A stretch of 14,099 nucleotides of DNA, taken from NCBI GenBank assembly GCA_933226995.1, contig CAKOFP010000195.1, positions 1-14,099 of the forward strand, given 5' to 3'. The DNA comes from Candidatus Nitrosopolaris rasttigaisensis (GTDB lineage: Archaea > Thermoproteota > Nitrososphaeria > Nitrososphaerales > Nitrososphaeraceae). Below the pieces are notes generated by a model. The model was not told the DNA's origin. It ran no database searches and saw only the letters and a program-made list of their open reading frames with translations. The position numbers were made by a program, and so were the translations under genes. Shown in pieces: positions 5,572 through 12,829 of the stretch; the first letter of the stretch is position 1; each line of letters starts with the position of its first letter.

Positions 5572-7461
5572 TTAGCTACCACCGCCGTTATTGGATTCAT
5601 TGGAGCTCGGGTCCTTTTGCTTCTGATGTTTGCTTAATGACAGACTGAATGCAAACGTAGCTCCTTTCTTCCCATCATTATTATTTTTAGCCCATATTTT
5701 ACCACCATGTGCTTCAATTATGCTTTTAGAAATAAACAACCCTAATCCCGTACCTGTTTCAGATTTTGCTGCAAACTTCGAAAATAATCGGGGATATATT
5801 TCAGGGTCTATACCTTGACCATTATCCTTTATGCTAATCATCACTTGGTTACTATTACCATTATCTACCACTATCCTTTCTTCCTCAGTAATCAATACAC
5901 TCCCTCCTTTTTTGGTAAATTTAATAGCATTGCTCACTAAATTAGAAATAACTTGAGTTATCCTTCCTCTATCTCCTTCAATAAAGAGAGGGTTATTTTT
6001 ATTGCCACCATAGTGATTGTATAATAATTCTATATCACTATTTGACTTTTCAATCTCGCTTCTGTAGTCTGCTACAACATCTGATATTACCTCATTTAGG
6101 TTGAACCTCTCTAGATTGAGTCTTAATGATCTGCTTTCAATTCTAGTAACATCTAATATATCGCTGGTAAGTCTTTGAAGTCTAGTAGCATTTCTGGATA
6201 TTGCTTGTATCATCTCTTCTCGTTTTTCAGGGTGTCGTTGTATCAGTTTAGAATATCCTAGGATAGCCTGAGTAGGTGTTTTCATTTCGTGACTTGCTAT
6301 ATTGATAAACTCTCTTTGCATTTTATCATGAACTTTTAATTGTTCATTAGCTAACGCTAATTCTGCAGTTCTTGCCCTTACAGTGGTTTCTAATCTTTTA
6401 TTCCAAGAGAAAACTAGGAACGCGACAATAATCGCTACAGCCGCTATTATTGTTACCACTAACAGCGTGAAGTACCTCTGTTGATCAATTAATGTACTTA
6501 CATTGCTTGCAAGATTTTGTTGGGCGCTAATGTATAATGTCAGAAAATTCTTACCTCCGGCTGCTACTGGTTCGTATGCTATTGTATTCATTTTACCATT
6601 GACGAGAATATCTCCTGAACCGGTGTATCCTTGTAATGATCTTTTTATTAGATCATTTAACAAATTCTTAGATTCAGGAGGTTTTAAAGCAGATGAAAGT
6701 ACTGACTGGAATTTATATCCAAAAATTGATTCGCCTACATATTGTTGCGGATTAGTATACAGAATTATTCCATTTCTGTCGAGCAGTCCTATAGTGCTAT
6801 TGAATTGTGAAAATAATTGATTCTTTAAGAGGTTTCCCAAAGTATCGGCCCTAATTCCGGCAACAACTACACCTTTGAATATTCCTCCTGCTCCAGCCTC
6901 CCCACTTCCTATTCCTGCGGTGCTATTAATAATTGGATAAGAAATGTACAGTCTTGGAATTTTGTCGTTTGAATCTATAAGACTACTATAATATGCCATA
7001 TGTGTAGTCTTTGGCAAAGTAAAGTATGGTCTATAGCTTAGGTCTGTTCCTTTATACTTCTGGTATGTGGTTTGGTTCATGTTACTAATCCAAACTACTT
7101 TACCATCTTTATCAAGCCACATGTAAAAGTTCGTAAGCTCACTTGTAGCTAGTTGCCTAGAATTAAAAAGAATAAATGCTGATTTTTTATATGTATCGTT
7201 TTGTATAAGAGGAGATGGGGTAAGTGTTTGCAAAAGAGCGCTGACAGTTTGCAACCTGTTTGATAATATTTGGGAAAGGTCATGTACTTCAATTCTGGCA
7301 TTAGATCTTACCTCCTGTGAAGATATTTCAACGATCTTGTTAGCTGTAAAGGTAGAATACTGATATGAAAAGATTGATACCACTAGTGCAACGGTTACAA
7401 TAGCTGCTAGTATGACAATGTTAGTCTTTGAGGCGCTCCATCCTTTTAGCAGAAAAGGCAC
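5572..7461 (-). CDS. Membrane sensor histidine kinase with double-Cache extracellular domain
   Basis: 629 residues. Membrane segments lie at about 14-33 and 331-352. Between them is an extracytoplasmic dCache-type sensor: LSYRPYF (141-147) and LYISYPI (171-177) in the membrane-distal lobe, and IGLLDRNGIILYTN (224-237) in the proximal lobe. A Gly-rich loop (183-194) interrupts the distal lobe. No HAMP domain is evident; a short coiled coil (355-380) leads to the HisKA domain with phospho-acceptor H391 (ASHEMKTPTQ). HATPase_c boxes are N (QVISNLVSNAIKFT, N511), G1 (DNGQG, 546-550) and G2 (TGTGLGL, 569-575). It senses an unknown small molecule outside the cell and autophosphorylates H391. RR3 follows after five bases. 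Start is GTG at 7459-7461; a stop lies five codons upstream and no ATG precedes the first membrane helix. Confidence 0.95.
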   Translation of the reverse strand: MPFLLKGWSASKTNIVILAAIVTVALVVSIFSYQYSTFTANKIVEISSQEVRSNARIEVHDLSQILSNRLQTVSALLQTLTPSPLIQNDTYKKSAFILFNSRQLATSELTNFYMWLDKDGKVVWISNMNQTTYQKYKGTDLSYRPYFTLPKTTHMAYYSSLIDSNDKIPRLYISYPIINSTAGIGSGEAGAGGIFKGVVVAGIRADTLGNLLKNQLFSQFNSTIGLLDRNGIILYTNPQQYVGESIFGYKFQSVLSSALKPPESKNLLNDLIKRSLQGYTGSGDILVNGKMNTIAYEPVAAGGKNFLTLYISAQQNLASNVSTLIDQQRYFTLLVVTIIAAVAIIVAFLVFSWNKRLETTVRARTAELALANEQLKVHDKMQREFINIASHEMKTPTQAILGYSKLIQRHPEKREEMIQAISRNATRLQRLTSDILDVTRIESRSLRLNLERFNLNEVISDVVADYRSEIEKSNSDIELLYNHYGGNKNNPLFIEGDRGRITQVISNLVSNAIKFTKKGGSVLITEEERIVVDNGNSNQVMISIKDNGQGIDPEIYPRLFSKFAAKSETGTGLGLFISKSIIEAHGGKIWAKNNNDGKKGATFAFSLSLSKHQKQKDPSSNESNNGGGS

Positions 7462-7564
7462 CTTCCTTGGTGTTTATGCATTCAATATCAACCGCCCAGG
7501 CTAAGCATCAACATAAAGCTATGGCTGACGAATAGGATGCATGTTCTCATCATATCACTATCTA

Positions 7565-7855
7565 TCAGGATGCTAAAATGGGTTCGATTAACAACTCAGT
7601 TGGCTCTACTGAGAGATAGCAGTCTGCTGGAAGTTTTAACCGCAATTGATCCCAAGTGTATTGTTTTTGCTCCTCCCTAACTATACATTCTATCTTGACT
7701 CGTGTACTCCCATCTTTGTCTACATAACCGGTATATTCACAACAACTGGATTCATCTAGCAGAATATCATTAAGATCGTTATGTAGCATTGAAGTCTTCT
7801 CAGCTGACGATAGTATTTCTATTCTTACAGGGGTTCGTTTTTTTATTGGCAGCAA
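7565..7855 (-). CDS. Hypothetical protein, 96 residues
   Basis: Start read as TTG at 7853-7855; the frame stays open twelve more codons to a TAG at 7892 without ATG or GTG, so the start is uncertain. Soluble and of mixed charge. The centre has EYTGYVDKDGSTRVKIECIV (about 40-59), which looks like paired beta strands, then a predicted helix and a hydrophobic end (ELLIEPILAS). No family is recognised. It lies 103 bases before the histidine kinase on the same strand and could share its transcript, but the gap is large enough for a separate promoter. A hairpin-forming repeat (7910-7927) lies upstream and may regulate it. Confidence 0.55.
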   Translation of the reverse strand: MLPIKKRTPVRIEILSSAEKTSMLHNDLNDILLDESSCCEYTGYVDKDGSTRVKIECIVREEQKQYTWDQLRLKLPADCYLSVEPTELLIEPILAS

Positions 7856-7909
7856 TTTCTTTGATATCAGCTGACAGGCTTTGTTCCTAATCTACTTTGA
7901 TAAGCAGCT

Positions 7910-7927
7910 ATTATGATTTATCATAAT
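7910..7927. promoter_or_regulatory. Inverted repeat upstream of the 96-residue hypothetical gene
   Basis: ATTATGATTTATCATAAT: perfect 7-bp arms around TTTA. It sits 55-72 bases upstream of the leftward start at 7855, a position suiting a repressor or activator site. Confidence 0.35.
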
Positions 7928-8081
7928 CCTTACTTACTAGAATAGAATAGCAACTAGTGGGTATTCAGATACATGTTTGAAAACCTAGTTTATCCGAGTA
8001 TCGGTTTCGCCACTACTCTTCTAGCACTAGAAACAACGTGGCACTTTACAGCCTGCAAAATCACTGATAAAAAGATAAAGC

Positions 8082-8099
8082 CCTGCTTGTTCAAGCAGG
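8082..8099. promoter_or_regulatory. Strong inverted repeat upstream of RR4
   Basis: CCTGCTTGTTCAAGCAGG: perfect 8-bp arms around TT, GC-rich against an AT-rich background. It lies about 90 bases before the likely RR4 ATG and just after an AT-rich stretch (ATAAAAAGATAAAG, 8067-8080) that could be the TATA box. It may be an operator or a 5'-leader hairpin. Confidence 0.4.
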
Positions 8100-8188
8100 T
8101 AAAGTTAGCTATTGTACGGCCATAGCATCAGATGATATATTCAGTACAAGGACGTAGGAAAAAGATAGAAGCAATACAAAGGAAGGAA

Positions 8189-8563
8189 ATGTCTAACACG
8201 AGAATTTTAATGGTAGATGACGACACGGATGTTAACACTACACTAAGGACGGTTTTGGAAGCAAACGGATTTAAAGTTGATTCATATGAGGATCCTCTTT
8301 TGGCATTATCTAATTTTAAGATCCGTTTCTATGACCTGGTAATTCTTGACATCAAGATGCCTGAAATGAATGGGTTTAGCTTGTATAGAGAAATTAAAAA
8401 ATTGGAGAAAACGGTCAAAGTCTGTTTTCTTACAGCAGGAGAAATGTATTATGGAGCATATGACGATATATTTTCTTCATTAGATGCTAAATGTCTTATT
8501 CGAAAGCCTATTGAAAACGGAAAGCTGATAGAACGTATAAATGAAATAATAAGCCCAAATTAG
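8189..8563 (+). CDS. Single-domain response regulator, RR4 (divergent from the kinase cluster)
   Basis: Receiver-only protein of 124 residues from ATG 8189, the same length as RR1. The ATG at 8132 would add a basic 19-residue tail not normal for the family, and GGAAGG lies just before 8189, so the later start is preferred. Active site complete: D10-D11-D12 (MVDDDTD), phospho-acceptor D54 (LVILDIKMP), T82 (CFLTAGE), K106 (LIRKPI). It is most like RR1 in the centre and C-terminus (shared GEMYY/SEMYY and RKPI), so the two probably come from one duplication. It is transcribed away from the kinase cluster with its own upstream region. Output domain absent. Probably a further target or phosphate sink of the same or a distant kinase. 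Confidence 0.93.
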   Translation: MSNTRILMVDDDTDVNTTLRTVLEANGFKVDSYEDPLLALSNFKIRFYDLVILDIKMPEMNGFSLYREIKKLEKTVKVCFLTAGEMYYGAYDDIFSSLDAKCLIRKPIENGKLIERINEIISPN

Positions 8564-8783
8564 TTAACTGAAAGATTGGGCATTGATGAAGCATGAAGAT
8601 TTTCACATCATCTATCTCGCGTGGTATGAATACACTCTTGCCGACTAGTAGAATAGATCTATATTAGTTGCAACTGCCTACAGCCATCATAGTCTAATTG
8701 AGGCAGAAAATGTTTAGAGGAAAGGTCAATCAAATATCCTGTGGCAATGAACCTGAGGCTCATAATACCCCTAATAATACATC
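8564..8783. other. Gap between convergent genes
   Basis: No supported gene. Two 24-29-codon plus-strand frames (from ATG 8593 and ATG 8709) have no family signal; the second runs into the end of the opposite-strand gene. Confidence 0.3.
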
Positions 8784-9212
8784 TCATTCCATAGTATAAA
8801 CCTCCTTAACTGCACGACCGTATCCAAGACTAATTTTCTTTTTCATATATGGCATATGTCTAGAATGGATCGAACAAGTATTACCACGCTTTGTTAGAAG
8901 GCCCTTTGCTACCATGGCTATTAAAAGTCCGGATAATTTTAGGGGTTGGATTTCATATACTGCACAGAATTCGGCCATTTTTACTCTATATTCTTCTACG
9001 CTAAAGTAAGTCTTGTCGTTTTCAAGTATCAACGGCCATACAACCAATTCCCAGATCATCCTGAGAAGATTTTCAGTCGAGTCCATTGTTCTTGCTTTAT
9101 TATTGCTCTTCTCTTTCTCATGATATTGCCGCCGCTCTTCATTTTCTATGGCATTGCTATCATCTTTTAATTTCCTTTCTTTGCCCCCTCCATGTCTACG
9201 CAGAAGATGCAT
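8784..9212 (-). CDS. Hypothetical protein with possible C-terminal winged-helix fold
   Basis: 142 residues from ATG 9212; a TTG at 9242 would add ten residues, and AT-rich boxes fit either start. Residues 1-45 are strongly charged (Arg/Lys/Glu/Asn-rich, RRHGGGKERK), probably disordered. The rest is helical with NLLRMIWELVVWPLILEN, then FSVEEYRVKMAEFCAVYEI, LKLSGLLIAMVAKGLLTKRG and NTCSIHSRHM. That order of helices followed by a short turn between two strands resembles a winged helix, which would make it a DNA-binding protein; this is inference from the pattern only. No membrane segment is convincing. It faces away from the zinc-ribbon/PIN-like gene across a 330-base intergenic region, so the two could be co-regulated. 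Confidence 0.6.
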   Translation of the reverse strand: MHLLRRHGGGKERKLKDDSNAIENEERRQYHEKEKSNNKARTMDSTENLLRMIWELVVWPLILENDKTYFSVEEYRVKMAEFCAVYEIQPLKLSGLLIAMVAKGLLTKRGNTCSIHSRHMPYMKKKISLGYGRAVKEVYTME

Positions 9213-9242
9213 TCTGATACTCTGTCTAAAACCTAATGTCAA

Positions 9243-9542
9243 AATAAATTCCTTTTTATGTCTATGCTATGAGATATTTTTCTAACTTTCGTTGCTGTTG
9301 GTACGAGCGCTGTATACGCGCACACGCCGCGATACATTTCTGTGTTCCAGGTTACGAAACTGAAAATAAAGAACCGATAAATACACAAACAATTACTTTC
9401 TTCAAGATCACAGGGATAGTCAGCTAGCTTAGATTATCTCTCTTTTGATAGTTATCCCTTGCACTGACTTTGACTTCGATACTTCAATACGAGATTAACA
9501 ATAAATTGCTATTCTGATATCTCTTAACGCAGTTGTAAGAAC
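9243..9542. promoter_or_regulatory. Divergent intergenic region with candidate promoters
   Basis: Contains AT-rich TATA-like stretches for the leftward gene (about 9252-9262 and 9272-9282) and AACAATAAATTG near 9496-9508, about 40 bases before the rightward ATG at 9543. No gene seen. Confidence 0.35.
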
Positions 9543-10097
9543 ATGAAGTGTTTTAACTGCTATTCTGAATTTCTACCAACCTTAGTAAAGCCCTTATGTC
9601 AAGAGTGTGGCTTCTGCTACTATTGCAGAGATTTCCTATCGTGTTTTCACTATGACATAGATAAAGATCATAACCAAAAACAGAATCTACTACAGGCTCC
9701 TCTGTCACCAATAAAGAAAAAGAATATTCAAAAATGGGATTCGTATAATGATATTGTTCCCAGACTACCAAGCACTATCCCTGAAGACAGCGCAGCAGTA
9801 ATAGTCATAGATGAATCAGTAAGACGCAAATTAGGAAAATTCCATATTTTAGACCTGATCCAAAATCTAACAAGTCCCGAAATGAATTGTTACGTAGATA
9901 TAATCCCCACAGGATCTTCTGACAATGATGTAATTAAAGTCTTCAAATCCTATGTAAATATTCCTGCTTTTATTTTGACTTCGGATAAGGATCTATATAT
10001 GAAATTACTTGGACGCTCCGTGTTTGTAAGGGCAAACAGAGGTAATGCAATCAGAATAGTTACCGAAGCAATAAAACACAGAATTTTAAGATCATAA
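9543..10097 (+). CDS. Zinc-ribbon plus PIN-like domain protein (candidate RNase)
   Basis: 184 residues. The N-terminus holds seven cysteines: C3, C6, C19, C22, C25, C28 and C34, i.e. CX2C-X12-CX2C-X2-CX2C-X5-C, a zinc ribbon or double metal site. A Lys-rich linker follows (about 40-75). The C-terminal ~100 residues have the order of acidic motifs seen in PIN-like nucleases of the DUF5615/Mut7-C kind: VIVIDESV (D90, E91), GSSDNDVI (D127, D129) and FILTSDKDLY (D148, D150), with a terminal strand-helix FVRANRGNAIRIVTEAI. Such domains cleave RNA with Mg2+ or Mn2+ and occur in toxins and in RNA-processing factors. The zinc ribbon would bind RNA or a partner. Chromosomal neighbours do not include an obvious antitoxin. 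The nuclease role is inferred; the domain call is moderately sure. Confidence 0.75.
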   Translation: MKCFNCYSEFLPTLVKPLCQECGFCYYCRDFLSCFHYDIDKDHNQKQNLLQAPLSPIKKKNIQKWDSYNDIVPRLPSTIPEDSAAVIVIDESVRRKLGKFHILDLIQNLTSPEMNCYVDIIPTGSSDNDVIKVFKSYVNIPAFILTSDKDLYMKLLGRSVFVRANRGNAIRIVTEAIKHRILRS

Positions 10098-10543
10098 TTA
10101 GACGATGAAAGATGCCATATCACAGGAGCTTCGTGTGTATCTCAAAGACATGCTGGCATGTAATCATAGTAGGAGCGTTTGATTAAACATCCAAAGTCGT
10201 ATTGAACCATTTTCTATTTATCGAGACACACGAATAAAATTGTAGCCTGATATCGCTAGCCTATTCTCTAGTTCTCCTTTGGCAATCAGTGTTAGGTCAA
10301 AGTATACACTGACACTCATGCATTCAATAATGATGTTCTTTATTGCTTTCTATTATCTTGGCCGCTTCTCGACGGTCGGCTTGCAACTGGTGCAATAAAC
10401 TCCGACTATCTTTAAAAAAGCTCTTTCAGTCTTGGGGGCGACGGATGCTCTGTAACACCGGGTATAATGACTTGGATAGAGTTTCATTACAATATGTCTG
10501 GGCCAGGACAGCCATATCGCATATTGATTGAATTTTAGGTTGG
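10098..10543. other. Gap of ~450 bases, possibly with gene scraps
   Basis: No intact gene is supported. A 25-codon frame starting MKDAISQELRVYLKDMLA lies at 10105-10182 (+). On the minus strand a protein-like reading runs from ATG 10515 to TGA 10324 but is cut by one in-frame TGA at 10426-10428; its second half (LLHQLQADRREAAKIIESNK) is a good amphipathic helix. Both may be remnants. Confidence 0.3.
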
Positions 10544-11635
10544 CTAAACATTTAACCCCAAATCTCTTGCTTTACTTACAAGTTTTTCAGCGTTTTTATT
10601 TTTCCCCAGATTGTTTAGAGATATAGCCTTCTCGTATACCGTCTGGGCATCATCAGGATTTAATTCCAGAGCTTTATCATAACTCCTTATGGCTTCCTTA
10701 TAATTACCTAAATTAGCCAGAGTTATTCCCATATTATACCATACTCTGACAAGATTATCTCCAATTTGAATGACCTTATCGTAAGTCACCACAGCTTCCT
10801 TGTAGCGTCTTAGATTGTTTAGAGCTACTCCTTTGTTAAACAAAGCTATAGAATCGATCGGACTTATCTCTAAGATCTTGTCAAAGTAGCTTATGGCTTC
10901 TTCGTACTTTTTTAACTTGAGAAGAAGCGCTCCTTTCAGGTTCATTGTATACACATCCGTTGGACAAATTTGTAGAGCTTGATCATAATCTCTCAGTCCT
11001 TCTTCGTATCTCCCTAGTTTGACAAGCACCGCACCTTTATCAGTCCATGCTGTAGCATCATTGGACCCAATCTCTATAGCTCTATCATAACTTTCTATGG
11101 CTTCCTCGTATTCGCCCAGATTGGCAAGCGCTGCCCCTCTATCCGTCCAAGGTCCGGCATTAGTGTTGGGATCGATCTCTATGGATTTATTGAGACATTC
11201 TAGAGCCTCATTATATTTTTTTATGTCATTGACAAGAGCCGCACCCTTGTGATACCAAGCTCTAGGGTCATTGGGATTAGTTGCTATACCCATATCAAAG
11301 CTTTTCAGAGCGTCTTCATATTCTCCTAATGCTACAAGTGCTGAACCCTTGTTGTACCATGCTATCGCTAGGCCTGATTGAATCTCTAAAGCCCTATCAA
11401 AGCTTCTTATGGCCTCCTCGTACCTGTTCAAGTTGTTAAGAGCCGCGCCTTTTTGATACCAGGCGCCAGCATCGTTGGAATTTGCGTCTAAAGATTTCTC
11501 AGCTGAATGTAGATCATCTTCATACTTTTCTAAGGTGCCGACGGTCACATCCTTCTTGACCCTAGTGGGGCCAAGTTTGGGATCAATGTTTGACGCCTCT
11601 TTGTAAGACATTAAAACAGCATAGGTCTTGTCCAT
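10544..11635 (-). CDS. Tetratricopeptide-repeat protein with nine TPRs
   Basis: 363 residues. After a ~54-residue N-terminal part come nine consecutive 34-36-residue TPR units: starting NDAGAWYQKGAALNNLNRYE (about 54 on), then LAIAWYNKG, DPRAWYHKG, NAGPWTDRG, DATAWTDKG, DVYTMNLKG, DSIALFNKG, LVRVWYNMG and DAQTVYEKA. Each shows the family pattern of W/Y, G, A and Y-EA-FD/YD positions. Repeat 3 carries a two-residue insertion (NDIKKYNEA). There is no signal peptide, membrane segment or catalytic domain, so it should be a cytoplasmic scaffold binding peptides or other proteins. No partner is identifiable; the gene stands alone between large gaps. Start ATG at 11633-11635. Family certain, function unknown. 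Confidence 0.93.
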   Translation of the reverse strand: MDKTYAVLMSYKEASNIDPKLGPTRVKKDVTVGTLEKYEDDLHSAEKSLDANSNDAGAWYQKGAALNNLNRYEEAIRSFDRALEIQSGLAIAWYNKGSALVALGEYEDALKSFDMGIATNPNDPRAWYHKGAALVNDIKKYNEALECLNKSIEIDPNTNAGPWTDRGAALANLGEYEEAIESYDRAIEIGSNDATAWTDKGAVLVKLGRYEEGLRDYDQALQICPTDVYTMNLKGALLLKLKKYEEAISYFDKILEISPIDSIALFNKGVALNNLRRYKEAVVTYDKVIQIGDNLVRVWYNMGITLANLGNYKEAIRSYDKALELNPDDAQTVYEKAISLNNLGKNKNAEKLVSKARDLGLNV

Positions 11636-12226
11636 TATAGTAATAATTGTTACTGTTACTGAATTTCACCGTGTAACTACTTACTACTGTGTGTTAGATT
11701 CAGTTCACCATATGACCACGCAATATTAAAGTCATATACTACCAATACTACCAATGACACCGATAAAGGGAATTATTTACGAATGTTTATTAAATATATC
11801 AGCTATGACGCAGATAAGGCTTAACCCTGGTGAATTTACAACAGTAGTCTATTAAATATACCTCTTCTGTGCTTGTATGTAGATATGGGCTGTTATGATC
11901 TATTAATTATATTTTCATTGCCATGGATTTGCTCTGTCTTTTCTCCCTCTATATTATCGTGAAATGCGTCTTCAGGGCTAGATGACAAAGCCTATGAGAT
12001 ATTGTTGATTATAGAAATATAAAAAATATTGCAGTATTAAGAATATTTGACTCACATCCGCTAACGGCACCGCGGAATATGGGTATACGGCTCTTGTATT
12101 ATATCTCAATATTATTATTAGATTTATGCATCGACAAAGATCGAGGTTAAATCATCATATTCAAATTGGTTGTTTAGTAGTTAATCAGCCAACAGCCTCT
12201 AATGGATATCATCATAGTAGTCACTT
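11636..12226. other. Long gene-poor region
   Basis: About 590 AT-rich bases without a convincing gene. Visible: a short direct repeat (ACTACCAAT twice, near 11739-11756), two similar TATTAAATATA stretches (near 11789 and 11850), and a 31-residue acidic frame on the minus strand from TTG 11988 to 11893 (starts SSSPEDAFHDNIEGE after the initiator) that could be the tail of a lost gene. Confidence 0.35.
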
Positions 12227-12418
12227 TCATTCGTATCCCTTGATAGTAGCAGGCCTGCTTTCATATTCTTGATAAAAGCCCTGTTTTATGTTCTCAGCTA
12301 GGCTGCTGATTTCCTTCAAATCATTCAGCTCGTTTATTCTCTTTGAGCTAACACCAAGTGATTCCAATTCGTTTAGCCACCAACCATATCTTTCTGGATG
12401 TTCGTCTTTTGCGGCCAT
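12227..12418 (-). CDS. Small hypothetical protein, 63 residues
   Basis: ATG at 12416-12418, preceded at a good distance by AAGGTG, one of the few Shine-Dalgarno-like sites in the window, and further up by an AT-rich stretch (TTTATTGTATAA, near 12454-12465). The protein is soluble and charged, mostly helical: HPERYGWWLNELESLGVSSK and ELNDLKEISSLAENIKQGFY. No family is recognised, but the aromatic cluster YGWW and regular helices look like a folded small protein. Another small leftward gene lies about 120 bases upstream, with no sign that they form one operon. Confidence 0.6.
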   Translation of the reverse strand: MAAKDEHPERYGWWLNELESLGVSSKRINELNDLKEISSLAENIKQGFYQEYESRPATIKGYE

Positions 12419-12541
12419 ACAAACACCTTCTTACATTACTGCAGAAAATTATACAATAAAGTCTTTTCTAAATCATTTTTAGTATCACTAAAACAGGCTT
12501 TTTGCCTTCTATTGCTATGCCATTTGCGGATAGTTATGAGG

Positions 12542-12760
12542 TTACTGCTTCCTAGTAAAATCAGCCTTGACAGCATACTTGACTATACCTTCGCTATTGT
12601 TAATCTGTTTCAACAACTTTAACGTCAACTCTAGTGGCAGGAACCTTGCAGCAGAAGTGGAGTCTCTTTGTTTTTGCGCATTTACACCTGTGTCTTTTGC
12701 ATTATAACTGCCTATATAAAATTTCTTGAACTTATTTCTTGGGTAAATTTCGTTATCCAT
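12542..12760 (-). CDS. Small hypothetical protein, 72 residues, with clear promoter
   Basis: ATG at 12758-12760. Basic protein (many Lys/Arg) with an N-terminal half rich in Asn, Lys and Tyr and a C-terminal half reading LPLELTLKLLKQINNSEGIV and KYAVKADFTRKQ, a likely helix followed by strands. No known family. Support comes mainly from the promoter: GGATATAAAAA centred 33 bases upstream, the correct place for a nearly leaderless archaeal mRNA. It is divergent from the secreted Cys-repeat gene and seems to use the same TATA element. Could be nucleic-acid binding by charge, but nothing specific shows this. Confidence 0.45.
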   Translation of the reverse strand: MDNEIYPRNKFKKFYIGSYNAKDTGVNAQKQRDSTSAARFLPLELTLKLLKQINNSEGIVKYAVKADFTRKQ

Positions 12761-12787
12761 AATATAAAGTATGATTTCAGATTGTGG

Positions 12788-12798
12788 TTTTTATATCC
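12788..12798. promoter_or_regulatory. Shared TATA element between divergent genes
   Basis: TTTTTATATCC (plus) / GGATATAAAAA (minus), centre about 12793. It is 33 bases from the leftward ATG (12760) and 37 bases from the rightward ATG (12830), so one element could serve short-leader transcripts both ways. Confidence 0.5.
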
Positions 12799-12829
12799 TT
12801 ACATATGTGGTACGTCTATTCACGTTTTA

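Noticed and set aside
6503..6820. 105-residue plus-strand frame inside the kinase
   Set aside because: Antisense shadow of the Cache sensor coding sequence.
10343..10531. 62-residue plus-strand frame
   Set aside because: No promoter or family features; the opposite strand reads at least as well as a decayed gene.
12668..12829. N-terminal extension of the secreted Cys-repeat protein
   Set aside because: It would put 54 odd residues before a good signal peptide, run across the shared promoter and be antisense to the small divergent gene; ATG 12830 is far better.
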